The notes: a model not told the origin generated them from the letters alone. 33,082 nt of DNA from Rhodospirillaceae bacterium (GCA_002706405.1 PALN01000039.1:1-33082); one strand, 5' to 3'; shown: positions 17,397 to 26,953, counted from the first letter of the stretch. A program made the numbers and translations.

Positions 17397-19121
17397 TTGA
17401 CCACCGTATCGCGCAGTCTTTGGGGGCCCGGTGCCGTTGCCTTGTCCCTGGCCCTGTTCCTGATCGTGTTCCTTGTCATTCCGGTCGCCAAGGTCATCTA
17501 TGTGGCGTTCCAGGATCCCAACACGGGCGCCCTGACGCTCATTAACTTCGTCGATTTTTTCAACACCTCGCTGTTCCAGGAATCCTTTTTCAATTCCTTT
17601 TACGTGGCCTCCATGTCCGTGGTCCTGGCGTCGGTGTTCGCCTTGCCGCTGGCCTATTTCACGACCCGCTTCAATTTCGGCGGCTCGATCCTGATCCAGA
17701 CGCTCGGCGTTATTCCGCTGATCATGCCGCCCTTCGTGGGGGCCGTGGCCATGGTGCTGTTGTTCGGGCAGAACGGGTCGATCAATCTGCTGCTCGATGA
17801 GTATTTCGGGTTCACCATTCCCTTCATGGAAGGACTGAACGGCGTCATCTTCGTTGAAAGCGTCCACTATTTCCCCTTCATCCTGATCAACCTGTCGGCG
17901 GCCCTGAACAACATCGACCGCTCCATGGAGGAAGCCGCCCAGAACCTGGGGGCCAGCCGCGGCCGTCTGTTCCGGCGCATCGTGTTTCCGCTCGCCATGC
18001 CGGGCTATGTGGCGGGGGCGTCCCTGGTGTTCCTCAAGGTATTCGATGACCTCGGCACGCCGCTTTTGTTGAACATCAACAACATGCTGGCGCCGCAGGC
18101 GTACCTGCGCATTTCGTCTATCGGCATCAACGATCCCATGGGCTATGTGATTTCGGTGATCCTGGTGATGTTCTCCCTGCTGGCCTTGTGGACCTCGTTC
18201 CTGGCCCTGCGCGGCAAGGATTACGCCACCGTGCAGAAGGGCGGCGGCGGGCTGATGAAGCGCGACCTTGCGGGCTGGGAAAAGGCTGGATGTTATGCCG
18301 TGGTGATCCTGATCCTGCTGCTGGTGCTGTCGCCGCATATCGCGTTGACGTTGCTCAGCTTCGGGACCGTGTGGTCGTTCAGCCCGCTGCCCGACGCCTA
18401 TACGGCGCAGCACTATGTTGATGTCGTTTCGACCTCGTCGACCTATATCACCAACACGCTGCTGTACGCGGGCTTGGCTGCCGGGATCGATGTGGTGTTC
18501 GGCACGGCCATCGCCTATGTGGTGTGGCGCACGGGTCTGCCGGGGCGCAAGCTGCTGGATTACATGGCCATGGGGGCGGTCGCCATTCCCGGCGTCGTGT
18601 TGGGCATCGGTTATCTGCGCACCTTCTATCAGTTCGATGTGCCGTTCATCGACAAGCCGCTGGCGTCGTGGTGGGTGATCATCGTCATCGCACTCGCCAT
18701 CCGGCGCCTGCCCTATGCGCTGCGGGCCTGTGTCGCGGCCCTGCAGCAGGTCAGCGTGATGCTGGAAGAAGCGGCCGAAAACCTGGGGGCCACCAAAAGC
18801 CGCACCGTGCGCCGCATCGTCGTGCCGCTGATGATGGGCGGCATCGTCGCCGGCTTCGTCACCAGCTTCGCCACCGCCGCCGTCGAATTGTCGGCGACGA
18901 TCATGTTGGTGTCCCAGGAATCGGACGCGCCGCTGGCCTACGGCATTTATGAATTCATGCAGTCCGCATCCGGGCGCGGGCCGGGGGCGGCATTGGGCAT
19001 CATCGCGGTGCTCATCATCGGGATCGCGACCTATCTGTCGCACCGCGTCATCAACAAGAAGGAAACCGAACGGGCACCCCAGCAGGCGGCGGCCCCGGAA
19101 GAAAAAGTCCAGGGAGCATAA
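17397..19121 (+). CDS. ABC importer permease, fused two-domain type (FbpB-like)
   Basis: 574 residues holding two permease halves of about six membrane segments each, so one chain can form the whole channel. Each half has the EAA loop that docks the ATPase: EEAAQNLGASRGRLFRRIVFP in the first and EEAAENLGATKSRTVRRIVVP in the second. The start is TTG at 17397 after GGGGGA. The ATG at 17392 is out of frame and closes at once, and no ATG or GTG lies nearby ahead of the first membrane segment. The C-terminal tail is polar and Pro/Ala-rich. The ATPase gene starts two bases after its stop codon, implying coupling. Confidence 0.93.
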   Translation: MTTVSRSLWGPGAVALSLALFLIVFLVIPVAKVIYVAFQDPNTGALTLINFVDFFNTSLFQESFFNSFYVASMSVVLASVFALPLAYFTTRFNFGGSILIQTLGVIPLIMPPFVGAVAMVLLFGQNGSINLLLDEYFGFTIPFMEGLNGVIFVESVHYFPFILINLSAALNNIDRSMEEAAQNLGASRGRLFRRIVFPLAMPGYVAGASLVFLKVFDDLGTPLLLNINNMLAPQAYLRISSIGINDPMGYVISVILVMFSLLALWTSFLALRGKDYATVQKGGGGLMKRDLAGWEKAGCYAVVILILLLVLSPHIALTLLSFGTVWSFSPLPDAYTAQHYVDVVSTSSTYITNTLLYAGLAAGIDVVFGTAIAYVVWRTGLPGRKLLDYMAMGAVAIPGVVLGIGYLRTFYQFDVPFIDKPLASWWVIIVIALAIRRLPYALRACVAALQQVSVMLEEAAENLGATKSRTVRRIVVPLMMGGIVAGFVTSFATAAVELSATIMLVSQESDAPLAYGIYEFMQSASGRGPGAALGIIAVLIIGIATYLSHRVINKKETERAPQQAAAPEEKVQGA

Positions 19122-19123
19122 GC

Positions 19124-20218
19124 ATGGCATTGAAGCAAACCAGCGGTGTCACCGTCACGGTCGAGAACGTCAGCCTGTCCTTCGGCAAGACCGAGGTGCT
19201 GAAGGGCGTGAATCTGGAGATCAAGCCGGGCGAGCTGTTCACCTTCCTGGGTCCGTCGGGATCGGGAAAATCGACCCTGCTGCGCTCCATCGCCGGCTTC
19301 GGGCCGCGCCCGGGCGGGCGCATCCTGATCGACGGCGACGACATTGCCGGTCTGGCGCCCTGGGACCGCAATGTCGGCATGGTGTTCCAGTCCTATGCCC
19401 TGTGGCCGCATATGACGGTGCGCAAGAACGTCGCCTTCGGGCTGGAGGAACGCAAGGTGCCGGCGCGCGAGATCGCCGAACGGGTCGAGGCGGCGCTCGA
19501 TCTGGTCGGGCTCGCGGCTTATGGCGACCGCCGGCCGTCGCAGCTGTCCGGCGGTCAGCAGCAGCGCGTGGCCTTGGCCCGCACCATCGTCGTCGAGCCG
19601 CGGGTTCTGCTGCTGGATGAGCCGCTGTCGAACCTGGACGCCAATCTGCGGGTTCAGATGCGCCGGGAAATTCACGACCTGCAACGAAAGTTGAACCTGA
19701 CCACGATTTTCGTGACTCACGATCAGGAAGAGGCGAACACCATTTCCGACCGCATGGCGGTCCTGGACCAGGGCGTGATCCAACAGACGGGCACGCCGCT
19801 GAACCTGTACGACAACCCGGCCAACCGCTTCGTGGCCAGCTTCCTGGGCACGGCCAACCTGTTGGAAGGTCGGATTGAGGCCGGGGACGGCGGGCTTTGG
19901 TTCATCGCCGATGCGGGGCCGCGCCTGCGGTTGACACCGGATGCCGGGGCGGCCGGGGACCGCACGGCCGCCATGATGCGGCCGCAGAACCTGACGATCA
20001 CGGATGCGGACGGTGCCCTCGGACAGGACGTGGCGGTATTGGAAGGAACGGTGGAGATGCTGGAATTTCTCGGCACCATCGTGCGTTACGCGGTGCGGGT
20101 CGGCGGGGCGTCGATGCTGGTCGACGAGACCCACCGTGTGGGCCGGGCGGTCCATGCCGTCGGCGACAGCGTGCGCCTGGGTGTCGAGGCCGCCGATATC
20201 CGGCTGTTGTCGGCGTAG
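19124..20218 (+). CDS. ABC importer ATP-binding protein (FbpC/PotA/PhnT-like)
   Basis: 364 residues. Walker A GPSGSGKST at about 45-53, Q-loop VFQSYALWPHMTV, signature LSGGQQQR, Walker B VLLLDEPLSNLDANLR, H-loop FVTHDQEEA. After about residue 240 comes a TOBE-type C-terminal domain that often has a regulatory or sugar/anion-binding role. AGGGAG precedes the ATG. It powers the permease encoded just upstream. The PWDRNVGMVFQ segment is shared by ferric, phosphonate, spermidine and sugar importers, so it does not settle the substrate. Confidence 0.96.
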   Translation: MALKQTSGVTVTVENVSLSFGKTEVLKGVNLEIKPGELFTFLGPSGSGKSTLLRSIAGFGPRPGGRILIDGDDIAGLAPWDRNVGMVFQSYALWPHMTVRKNVAFGLEERKVPAREIAERVEAALDLVGLAAYGDRRPSQLSGGQQQRVALARTIVVEPRVLLLDEPLSNLDANLRVQMRREIHDLQRKLNLTTIFVTHDQEEANTISDRMAVLDQGVIQQTGTPLNLYDNPANRFVASFLGTANLLEGRIEAGDGGLWFIADAGPRLRLTPDAGAAGDRTAAMMRPQNLTITDADGALGQDVAVLEGTVEMLEFLGTIVRYAVRVGGASMLVDETHRVGRAVHAVGDSVRLGVEAADIRLLSA

Positions 20219-20233
20219 AATCGGGCAAACGGC

Positions 20234-20262
20234 CCCCGGGTGGTGCGAGGCACCTCCCGGGG
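20234..20262. terminator. Terminator-like hairpin between converging ATPase and peroxiredoxin genes
   Basis: CCCCGGG-T-GGTGC, loop GAG, GCACC-T-CCCGGGG: a 12-bp stem with a single T-T mismatch. It lies between two convergent genes and could serve both. The T-run is weak on the + side (GTTTGTATT) and poor on the other. Confidence 0.6.
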
Positions 20263-20275
20263 AGCAGCGTTTGTA

Positions 20276-20758
20276 TTACAGGCCGGCCAGAACGCTTTCG
20301 GCGCTGGTCTTCTCGAAGGCGCCGGCGGCATCGATTTCGATCGATTTCACCGTACCGTTGTCGACGACCATGGCGAAGCGCTGGCAGCGCAGGCCCAGGC
20401 CGCGGGCGGTCAGGTCGAGTTCCAGGCCGGCGGCCTTGGTGAATTCGGCCGAGCCGTCACCGACCAGCAGAACCTTGTCGTCCGCGCCCTGATCCTTGGC
20501 CCAGGCACCCATGACGAAGGCGTCGTTCACGGACATGCAGACGATCTGGTCGATGCCCTTGGCCTTGAGTTCATCCGCCTTGGCGACGAAGCCGGGCAGA
20601 TGCTTGGCCGAGCAGGTCGGCGTGAAGGCGCCGGGCACGCCGAAGATGGCGACCTTTTTGCCGTTGAAGATTTCGTCCGTCGAAATGGCGGCCGGACCTT
20701 CGGCGGTCATGTGATAAAGCGTCGCCGCCGGAATTTTGTCACCAACACCAAGCGTCAT
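20276..20758 (-). CDS. Peroxiredoxin, Prx5 type
   Basis: 160-residue thiol peroxidase that reduces hydrogen peroxide and organic peroxides. The peroxidatic cysteine is Cys49 in VPGAFTPTCSAKHLPGF, the Prx5/AhpE-like signature. The C-terminal half (GLGLRCQRFAMVVDNGTVKSIEID) is typical of glutathione- or glutaredoxin-linked bacterial members. The ATG at 20758 follows CAGGGGAAAT; the frame starting at 20785 is less likely. A DsbD/ScsB-like reductase lies upstream on the same strand, but a terminator-like hairpin separates them, so a joint operon is doubtful. Confidence 0.94.
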   Translation of the reverse strand: MTLGVGDKIPAATLYHMTAEGPAAISTDEIFNGKKVAIFGVPGAFTPTCSAKHLPGFVAKADELKAKGIDQIVCMSVNDAFVMGAWAKDQGADDKVLLVGDGSAEFTKAAGLELDLTARGLGLRCQRFAMVVDNGTVKSIEIDAAGAFEKTSAESVLAGL

Positions 20759-20870
20759 TGGATTTCCCCTGAATCTGGATTTCAAACCTGGCCGGGGGCG
20801 GCAGTAGATCGGTGCCGCCCGGGCCGTTCATGCCAGCATGAGATAGTGGATTTCCGCGAAGAGTCCATGA

Positions 20871-20900
20871 AAAACAGCCCCATCGAGGATCGCTGGGCTA
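20871..20900 (-). terminator. Weak terminator-like hairpin after the DsbD/ScsB-like gene
   Basis: On the - strand AGCCC and GGGCT can pair across a 14-base loop, followed by GTTTTTC. The stem is short, but the T-run and its place right at the stop codon fit a terminator. Confidence 0.4.
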
Positions 20901-23135
20901 GTTTTTCGCGATCACCACGTTGCCGGCTCGGGCGACGGCTTCGGTCACGACGTTTTCGGTCAGGAGTTCGGGCAGGGGAATGCCGGTCGGCGCCTCCGGC
21001 CCGTAGACCGCGTTGAACGGAATGCCATAGCGCCCGAATTTGGCCAGATAGGCGGCGATCACCGGATCGGGGCGGGTCCAGTCGGCGATCATGGCGACGA
21101 TGCGCCCGTCGGCGATGGCTGCGTGCACCGCACCCTGATTGAGAACCAGGCGCTTGTTGACCTGACAGGTGATACACCAGTCGGCGGTGACGTCGACCAG
21201 CACGGTTTTGCCCGCGGCGACCAGTTGGGCGATTCGGGCTTCGTCGAAGGGCTGCCAGTGCCGGCCCGCGTCCGCATTCTTGGCGGCGCGCAGGTTGGCT
21301 TCGCCGGTGGCCCGGATCGGCTCGCCGCCCGCCGACGGCAGCACCGCGGCGGCCAGGACGATCGCCACGCCAAGGGCGATGGGGGCGCCGGGAACCAGGG
21401 CGCGGGCGGGTTTCACGCCGCGCCCGGAAAGCCACAGGATCGCCCCCAGGACGACCAGACCGGCGATCAGGCCCGCCGTTGCCGGGGCGCCCAGAATGCC
21501 CATGACAAGCCACAGCAGCCACGCCGCGGTTGCCAGCAGGGCGAGGCCCATGATCTGGCGCAGGCGGATCATCCAGGGCCCGGGGCGGGGCAGGCGCGTG
21601 GCCGTGGCGGGCATGGCGGCGATGAACAGGTAGGGCAGGGCCAGGCCAAGCGCCAGGCCGGCGAAAATGGCGTAAATTTCCAACGGTCCCCGGGCCAGCG
21701 CGAACCCGACGGCGGTGCCGAGGAAGGGCGCGGAACAGGGGGTCGCCAGCAGGGTCGCGAGCGCGCCCTGCAGGAAATGGCCCAAGGGGCCGGTGCGGTG
21801 GCTGGGGTCGGCCGCATGCGCCCCCAGATCGCCGATGGCTTGCGGCAGGGCGATTTCGAACAGGCCGAACAGGTTGCAGGCGAACACGAAGACGATCACC
21901 GTCATGGCAGCCAGGAACCAGGGCTGCTGGAACTGTATGCCCCAGCCGATGGTCATGCCGGCGGCCTTGAGGGCGACCAGCCCGGAGGCCAGCACCATGA
22001 AGGCCGCGAGAATGCCCAGGGCCGAAGCGATGAAGCCGCGCCGGACCTGGCCCGTGTCGCCGCCGCCATGGCCCATGACGCCGACAACCTTGATCGACAG
22101 CACGGGCAGCACGCAGGGCATGAGGTTGAGAATCAGCCCGCCGATGACGGCCAAAGCGATGAACAGCAGAAGATTGGGGGATGGTGCCGGCGTTATTTCG
22201 GCCGCATTCAACATCGGCGCGTCGGCGGGCGGCGCCAGTTCGCCGGGGGTCAGCGTCAACGGCCGTTCGGCGCTGCGTCCGCCATCGACCAGGGTCGCGG
22301 TCAGGGTTTCCTTGGCCAGGCGCTGCGGCCCGCCGTCCAGGTCCGTGACCCCATAGACGGTGACGTCCAGGCGCGCCTCGTGCCCGTTGTCGGAAAAGCT
22401 CACATGGGGTTTGGAATAGGCCAGGACCTCGGGCCCTTCGAGATAGATATCCGGGGCCGAAAACGGGGTCTCCGATTTCGCCCGCACGCTGATCAGCATT
22501 TCGCCCTTGGCGGTGTCGCCGGGGCTCAGCGCCGCCATGTCGGCCAGCATCAGGCCATGCCGGGCACCGTCACCCGGGACCTTGGCGGCATAGCGGCTGA
22601 TCAGATGGGCGAATTCGCTGGGTTGGGCGGCGCCGGCCGGCAGGCTCAGGCTGAGGTTCGCCGTATAGGGAATGCAGATGTCGTCGCAGGTGAGGTACGG
22701 GATCACGGCCTTGACCGTGACGGGCTTGCCCGCTTCGGTCAGGACGGCGTCGATGGGAAACACGACCTGTTTCTTGTAGCCCAGGGTTTCCAGGCCCAGC
22801 ACGCTGAAGCGTTCCGGTGCCGGCCACTGGATCTTGGCGGACGTCAGGTTGTCGGAGCCGCCCCAATCGGGCCGGGGCGGAATGCCTGCGTCGCCGGGCG
22901 AGCGCCAATAGATCTTCCACCCGGGCTGCATGTGGAATTCCAGCCCCAGGCGCAGCATCGCCGCCGACCCCGTGCCGGTCACGGCGGCGATCAGGCGGGC
23001 CTTGGTCTGTTCTGTCTCGTGCCAGGCGGATTGGGCCGTGTTCGCGGCCTGGACGGCCGTCGCGGAAATCAGCAGCAGAACAGCCGCAATCAGGGTGGAC
23101 GGACGGGCGGCGCGGAAGAGAGGGACGGCGGTCAT
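20898..23135 (-). CDS. Thiol-disulfide interchange protein, ScsB/DsbD family
   Basis: 745 residues. Signal peptide, then a periplasmic N-terminal domain (LEFHMQPGWKIYWRSPGDAGIPP is a hallmark; it holds CDDIC). A CcdA/DsbD-like membrane part of about eight helices follows, with the two expected cysteines in LMPCVLP and LATPCSAPF. The C-terminal thioredoxin domain has Cys654-Ile-Thr-Cys657 (ADWCITCQVNK). Members pass electrons from cytoplasmic thioredoxin across the membrane to periplasmic thiol proteins, some linked to copper tolerance. The frame runs up to 23324, but the ATG at 23135 directly precedes the signal peptide. No dedicated partner protein is visible nearby. Confidence 0.9.
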   Translation of the reverse strand: MTAVPLFRAARPSTLIAAVLLLISATAVQAANTAQSAWHETEQTKARLIAAVTGTGSAAMLRLGLEFHMQPGWKIYWRSPGDAGIPPRPDWGGSDNLTSAKIQWPAPERFSVLGLETLGYKKQVVFPIDAVLTEAGKPVTVKAVIPYLTCDDICIPYTANLSLSLPAGAAQPSEFAHLISRYAAKVPGDGARHGLMLADMAALSPGDTAKGEMLISVRAKSETPFSAPDIYLEGPEVLAYSKPHVSFSDNGHEARLDVTVYGVTDLDGGPQRLAKETLTATLVDGGRSAERPLTLTPGELAPPADAPMLNAAEITPAPSPNLLLFIALAVIGGLILNLMPCVLPVLSIKVVGVMGHGGGDTGQVRRGFIASALGILAAFMVLASGLVALKAAGMTIGWGIQFQQPWFLAAMTVIVFVFACNLFGLFEIALPQAIGDLGAHAADPSHRTGPLGHFLQGALATLLATPCSAPFLGTAVGFALARGPLEIYAIFAGLALGLALPYLFIAAMPATATRLPRPGPWMIRLRQIMGLALLATAAWLLWLVMGILGAPATAGLIAGLVVLGAILWLSGRGVKPARALVPGAPIALGVAIVLAAAVLPSAGGEPIRATGEANLRAAKNADAGRHWQPFDEARIAQLVAAGKTVLVDVTADWCITCQVNKRLVLNQGAVHAAIADGRIVAMIADWTRPDPVIAAYLAKFGRYGIPFNAVYGPEAPTGIPLPELLTENVVTEAVARAGNVVIAKN

Positions 23136-23367
23136 GGCGCGATTCTTAAGTTTCCAGCGTTGGGGCGTGGTGACGTCGACGCCTGCATTATGGCACGGCG
23201 TCGGTGGACACGGCCAATAAATGGCGCGTAATTGCGGCGGTTTCCGGGCAATCTGCGGTGTTTTTTCCTGGGCCTGCGCTTGCGGCGGGGCAGGCACGAC
23301 GCCATAATTATGAGACGAGGCCATGCTATTAAATGGTGAAACTGGATGGAATTTCTAGGTTGATCCC

Positions 23368-23943
23368 ATGCCCCGAATTCTAGACGACGATACCTACCTG
23401 GTCGGGCACCTGCTGATTGCCATGCCCAACATGCCGGATGAACGGTTTTCCAAGTCGGTGATCTACATGTGCGCCCATAACGCCGAGGGCGCGATGGGGC
23501 TGGTCGTCAACAAGCCTCTGGAAACGCTAAGTTTTCCGGACCTTCTGGAGCAATTGGACATCGTGCCCTCCGGGCACAGTGAGCCCATCAACGTGCATTT
23601 CGGAGGCCCGGTTGAATCGGGGCGGGGATTTGTCCTGCATACGCCCGACTATGTCCAGGAAGCGACCATGGTCGTCGACGATCAGATCGCATTGACCGCC
23701 ACGGTCGACATCCTGCAGGCCATCGCCGACGGCATCGGCCCCCGGCAATCCTTGCTGGCGCTGGGTTATGCCGGTTGGGGGCCGGGGCAATTGGACTCCG
23801 AGATCAAGGCCAACGGCTGGCTGCACGTCGCGGCCGATCCGGGTCTTGTGTTCGGCGGCGGCATGGACGACAAGTGGGAACAGGCGATGCTCAAGATCGG
23901 CGTCGATCCGCGCATGCTGTCGGACGAAGCCGGCCACGCCTGA
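23368..23943 (+). CDS. YqgE/AlgH family protein (UPF0301)
   Basis: 191 residues. Family signatures are [28 protein letters not shown] near the N-terminus, [25 protein letters not shown] and [15 protein letters not shown]. Conserved across proteobacteria; implicated in alginate regulation in Pseudomonas but of no settled biochemical function. Divergent from the DsbD-like gene; the 232-bp gap has a 10-bp palindrome CATAATTATG (23303-23312) and an AT-rich stretch before the start. Followed closely by a small gene. Confidence 0.95.
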   Translation: MPRILDDDTYLVGHLLIAMPNMPDERFSKSVIYMCAHNAEGAMGLVVNKPLETLSFPDLLEQLDIVPSGHSEPINVHFGGPVESGRGFVLHTPDYVQEATMVVDDQIALTATVDILQAIADGIGPRQSLLALGYAGWGPGQLDSEIKANGWLHVAADPGLVFGGGMDDKWEQAMLKIGVDPRMLSDEAGHA

Positions 23944-23970
23944 GTGCCCACCAACCACGCCGGAACCAAC

Positions 23971-24252
23971 ATGAGCCGCCCCAAGAAACGCAAGCCCGCG
24001 GACGATCTGCAACAGCTTCTTCTGGAACGCATGGAAGCCTGTCAGACCGCGGAAGCCCTGAACGATCAAGTCATTCTGCCCTTCGTCCGGGCGTTGGAGG
24101 ACGTCTGCGGTGCGCGCGGCTATGTCCTCAATATCTACGGCGAGCAGGCGAATCTGACCTTCACCGGTGACGAGGACGCGGCCGAGGAAATCTACGCGCT
24201 GATCGAAAGCTATCTGGACAGCCGCGCCGAAGAACCCGCCGACGGCGAGTGA
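23971..24252 (+). CDS. Small acidic protein of unknown function
   Basis: 93 residues from the ATG at 23971. A GTG immediately after the algH stop (23944) would add nine residues. A basic start (RPKKRKPAD) is followed by a mostly helical body. A central segment CGARGYVLNIYGEQANLTFTG looks like beta strands, and the end is strongly acidic. No recognised domain. It trails the AlgH-type gene by 27 bp and is probably co-transcribed. Coding is supported by codon pattern and lack of a competing frame, not by family recognition. Confidence 0.7.
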   Translation: MSRPKKRKPADDLQQLLLERMEACQTAEALNDQVILPFVRALEDVCGARGYVLNIYGEQANLTFTGDEDAAEEIYALIESYLDSRAEEPADGE

Positions 24253-24290
24253 CCCTGCATCAATCTTGAGGGCGGACGAGAATTGCGTGG

Positions 24291-25550
24291 TTAGGCGTTG
24301 AGCCGGGCCGCGAAGGTGTCGTCCGCTTCCAGGTTGGCGAGCGGGCCGATGGCCGACAGAGTCGGCTTGGTGGCGAACAGACGCTCTGCCACGCGCACCA
24401 CATCGGCGACGGTGACGGCGTCGACCTTGGCGACGATTTCCTCGGCCGGGATCGGGCGGCCGTAGATCAGCATCTGGCGGGCCAGCTGTTCACAGCGCGA
24501 CGACGTGCTTTCCAGCGACATCAGGATCGAGGCCTTCAATTGGGCGCGGGCGCGGGCGACTTCCTGTTCGTCGACGGACTGCCGCACCTTGTTCAATTCG
24601 TCGGCGATCAGTGGCATCAGCTCGGTCACTTCGCCCGAGCCGGTCCCCGCATAGATGCCGAACAGGCCGCCGTCCGTATAGGCCGACTGATAGCTGTAGA
24701 TGGAATACACCAAGCCGCGCTTTTCGCGGACCTCCTGGAACAGGCGCGACGACATGCCGCCGCCCAACAGCGCCGACAGGACCGAGGCGGCGTAGTAATC
24801 GTCGTCGTCGTAGGCCAGCCCTTCGAAGCCCAGGGTGATGTGGACCTGTTCCAGTTCACGGTCGACGCGTACATCGCCGCCGCCGTAGCGCGCGGTTTCC
24901 CGTGATGCGGGGGCGCCCGCGGGCAGGTCCTTGAAGGTGCTGCGCACCATCTCGACCACGCGGTCGTGATCGAGCGCACCCGCCGCCGAAACGACGCTGA
25001 CGGGGGCCGCGTAATGGGTGGTCATGTAGTCGAGAACCGCATCGCGGGACATGCCCTCGATCAGAGCTTCCGAGCCCAGGACAGAGCGTCCCAGGGCCTG
25101 ATCGGGAAAGGCGACGGCCTGGAAATTCTCGAACACGATGTCGTCGGGCGTGTCGTGAAGCTGGTGGATCTCCTGGATCACGACATGGCGTTCGCGTTCC
25201 AGTTCGTCCGCGTCCAGGGTGGCGTGCTGGACAAGATCGCCGATGACGTCCATGGCCAGACCCAGGTCTTCCTTCAGCATCTTGGCGTAATAGGCCGTGT
25301 GCTCTCGTGCCGTATAGGCGTTCATATGTCCGCCGACGGCCTCGATTTCCTCGGCAATGGCGCGCGCACTGCGCTTTTTCGTGCCCTTGAACACCATGTG
25401 TTCCAACAGGTGGGACACGCCGTTGACGGCTTCCGGTTCGTGTCGGGCGCCGACGCCGACCCAGGCGCCGACGGACACGGTTTCGACCCGGTCCATGCGT
25501 TCGGTGATGACGCGAAGGCCGTTATCTAGCGTGGTGATCTGTACGGGCAC
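24291..25550 (-). CDS. M16 zinc peptidase, mitochondrial-processing-peptidase-like
   Basis: 419 residues. The inverted zinc motif HLLEH is at 47-51 (His47, Glu50, His51) in NGVSHLLEHMVFKGT, with the further zinc Glu expected in LERERHVVIQEIHQ about 75 residues on. A C-terminal M16 half includes GLVYSIYSYQSAYTDGGLFGIYAGT. No signal peptide, hence cytoplasmic. This is the alphaproteobacterial relative of the mitochondrial processing peptidase beta subunit. It starts 11 bp after the thrC stop, so the two form an operon, a pairing common in alphaproteobacteria. Confidence 0.95.
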   Translation of the reverse strand: MPVQITTLDNGLRVITERMDRVETVSVGAWVGVGARHEPEAVNGVSHLLEHMVFKGTKKRSARAIAEEIEAVGGHMNAYTAREHTAYYAKMLKEDLGLAMDVIGDLVQHATLDADELERERHVVIQEIHQLHDTPDDIVFENFQAVAFPDQALGRSVLGSEALIEGMSRDAVLDYMTTHYAAPVSVVSAAGALDHDRVVEMVRSTFKDLPAGAPASRETARYGGGDVRVDRELEQVHITLGFEGLAYDDDDYYAASVLSALLGGGMSSRLFQEVREKRGLVYSIYSYQSAYTDGGLFGIYAGTGSGEVTELMPLIADELNKVRQSVDEQEVARARAQLKASILMSLESTSSRCEQLARQMLIYGRPIPAEEIVAKVDAVTVADVVRVAERLFATKPTLSAIGPLANLEADDTFAARLNA

Positions 25551-25561
25551 TCAGGATTCCC

Positions 25562-26953
25562 TTAGGCGAGGGTTGATTCGATGCTGTGTTTCAACTGGTC
25601 TAGATCGTTGGGCAGGCTTTGGCAACGCTTCGGCCGGTCCAATAAATCCGCGAGGCGCGCGGGCAGAGCCGGGCGGATGCCCGTGGCGTCCTCGACCGCG
25701 TCGGGGAATTTGGCCGGATGGGCCGTTGCCAGCACGACCATGGACGCACCGTCCGGGGCGGGGTTTTCCCGCGCCGCGCCGACGCCGACGGCGGAATGGG
25801 GGTCGATCAGTTCGCCCGTCTGGTCGTGGACCTGTTTGATGATGGTCTTGGTCGCGTTGTCGTCGAACCGCGCTCCGGCGAACACCTTGCGCGCCTGGGC
25901 CAACTGCTCGGCGGAGACGGTGAACCGGCCCGTCTTGCGGAAATCGGTCAGCACCTGGGCGCAGACGGTGCCGTCGCGGCCGACCAGATCGAACAGCAGG
26001 CGTTCGAAATTGCTTGAGACCTGAATGTCCATGGACGGGCTCAGGGTCGGGACCACGCCCGCCATTTCCATGGCGCCGGAGGCAAAGAAGCGGGCCAGGA
26101 TGTCGTTGGCGTTGGAGCCGACCACCAGCTTGGAAATCGGCAGGCCCATCTGCAGGGCGCCATAGCCCGCGAACACGTTGCCGAAGTTGCCCGTGGGCAC
26201 GGAGAACGCGACCGGCTTGTCGGGCGCGCCCAGCTTCACGGCGGCCCAGAAGTAATAGACGATCTGCGCCATCACCCGGGCCCAGTTGATGGAATTCACC
26301 GCCGACAGGTTGTAACGGTCGCGGAACGCGGGGTCGTTGAACAGGTCCTTCACCCGGTCCTGGCAGTCGTCGAAAGTGCCTTCGATGGCGATGTTGTGGA
26401 CGTTGGCCGACAGCACCGACGTCATCTGTGCTTCCTGAACCGGGCTGACCCGGCCCTTGGGGTGCAGCATGAAGATGTCGATGGCGGCCTTGTCGCGGCA
26501 GGCCTCGATGGCGGCGGAGCCGGTATCGCCCGAGGTGGCGCCGACGATGGTCACCTTCTCGCCGCGCTTGGTCAGCACATGGTCGAACATCCGGCCAAGG
26601 ACCTGCATCGCATAATCCTTGAAGGCCAGCGTCGGGCCGTGGAACAGCTCCATCATCCAGAGATTGCCGTCGAGCTGCTTCAGCGGCGCCACGGCGCTGT
26701 GCTCGAAGCTGCCATAGACCTCGTCCATGATGCCCTTCAGCGTCGCGTCGTCGAAGGCGTCGCCGGTAAACAGGCGGCAAACCTCGAACGCGGTCTCGGC
26801 ATAGGACAGACCGGCGAGCCGTTTCAGGTCCGCCGGCGTGAGGGTCGGCCATGTCTTCGGGACATAGAGTCCGCCGTCGCGGGCGAGGCCCGTCAGGAGT
26901 ACGTCTTCGAAACCGAGTTCAGGGGCCTTGCCCCGGGTGCTGATATAGCGCAC
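25562..26953 (-). CDS. thrC: Threonine synthase
   Basis: Converts O-phosphohomoserine to threonine with PLP. 463 residues. The N-terminal threonine-synthase domain starts RYISTRGKAPELGFEDVLLTGLARDGGLYVP, and the PLP lysine is Lys112 in GPTLAFKDYAMQ. SGDTGSAAIEA and PTGNFGNVFAGY are cofactor-binding loops. The open frame continues to 27268, but that part is antisense to the dehydrogenase gene. A GTG at 26953 gives the family N-terminus and a purine-rich AAAGAGACGG upstream. Takes the product of the homoserine kinase encoded at 11344. Confidence 0.95.
   Translation of the reverse strand: MRYISTRGKAPELGFEDVLLTGLARDGGLYVPKTWPTLTPADLKRLAGLSYAETAFEVCRLFTGDAFDDATLKGIMDEVYGSFEHSAVAPLKQLDGNLWMMELFHGPTLAFKDYAMQVLGRMFDHVLTKRGEKVTIVGATSGDTGSAAIEACRDKAAIDIFMLHPKGRVSPVQEAQMTSVLSANVHNIAIEGTFDDCQDRVKDLFNDPAFRDRYNLSAVNSINWARVMAQIVYYFWAAVKLGAPDKPVAFSVPTGNFGNVFAGYGALQMGLPISKLVVGSNANDILARFFASGAMEMAGVVPTLSPSMDIQVSSNFERLLFDLVGRDGTVCAQVLTDFRKTGRFTVSAEQLAQARKVFAGARFDDNATKTIIKQVHDQTGELIDPHSAVGVGAARENPAPDGASMVVLATAHPAKFPDAVEDATGIRPALPARLADLLDRPKRCQSLPNDLDQLKHSIESTLA

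Noticed and set aside
17355..19130. 591-codon open frame opposite the permease
   Set aside because: His/Arg/Gln-rich, no membrane or domain pattern, antisense shadow of an unmistakable permease.
21123..23231. 702-codon open frame on the + strand opposite the DsbD/ScsB-like gene
   Set aside because: Gly/Arg/Gln-rich translation with no domain, fully antisense to a clear gene; typical of high-GC DNA.
25551..26852. 433-codon - strand frame overlapping thrC in another phase
   Set aside because: Arg/Pro/Gly-rich; thrC in the neighbouring frame has the full family sequence, and there is no sign of a frameshift.
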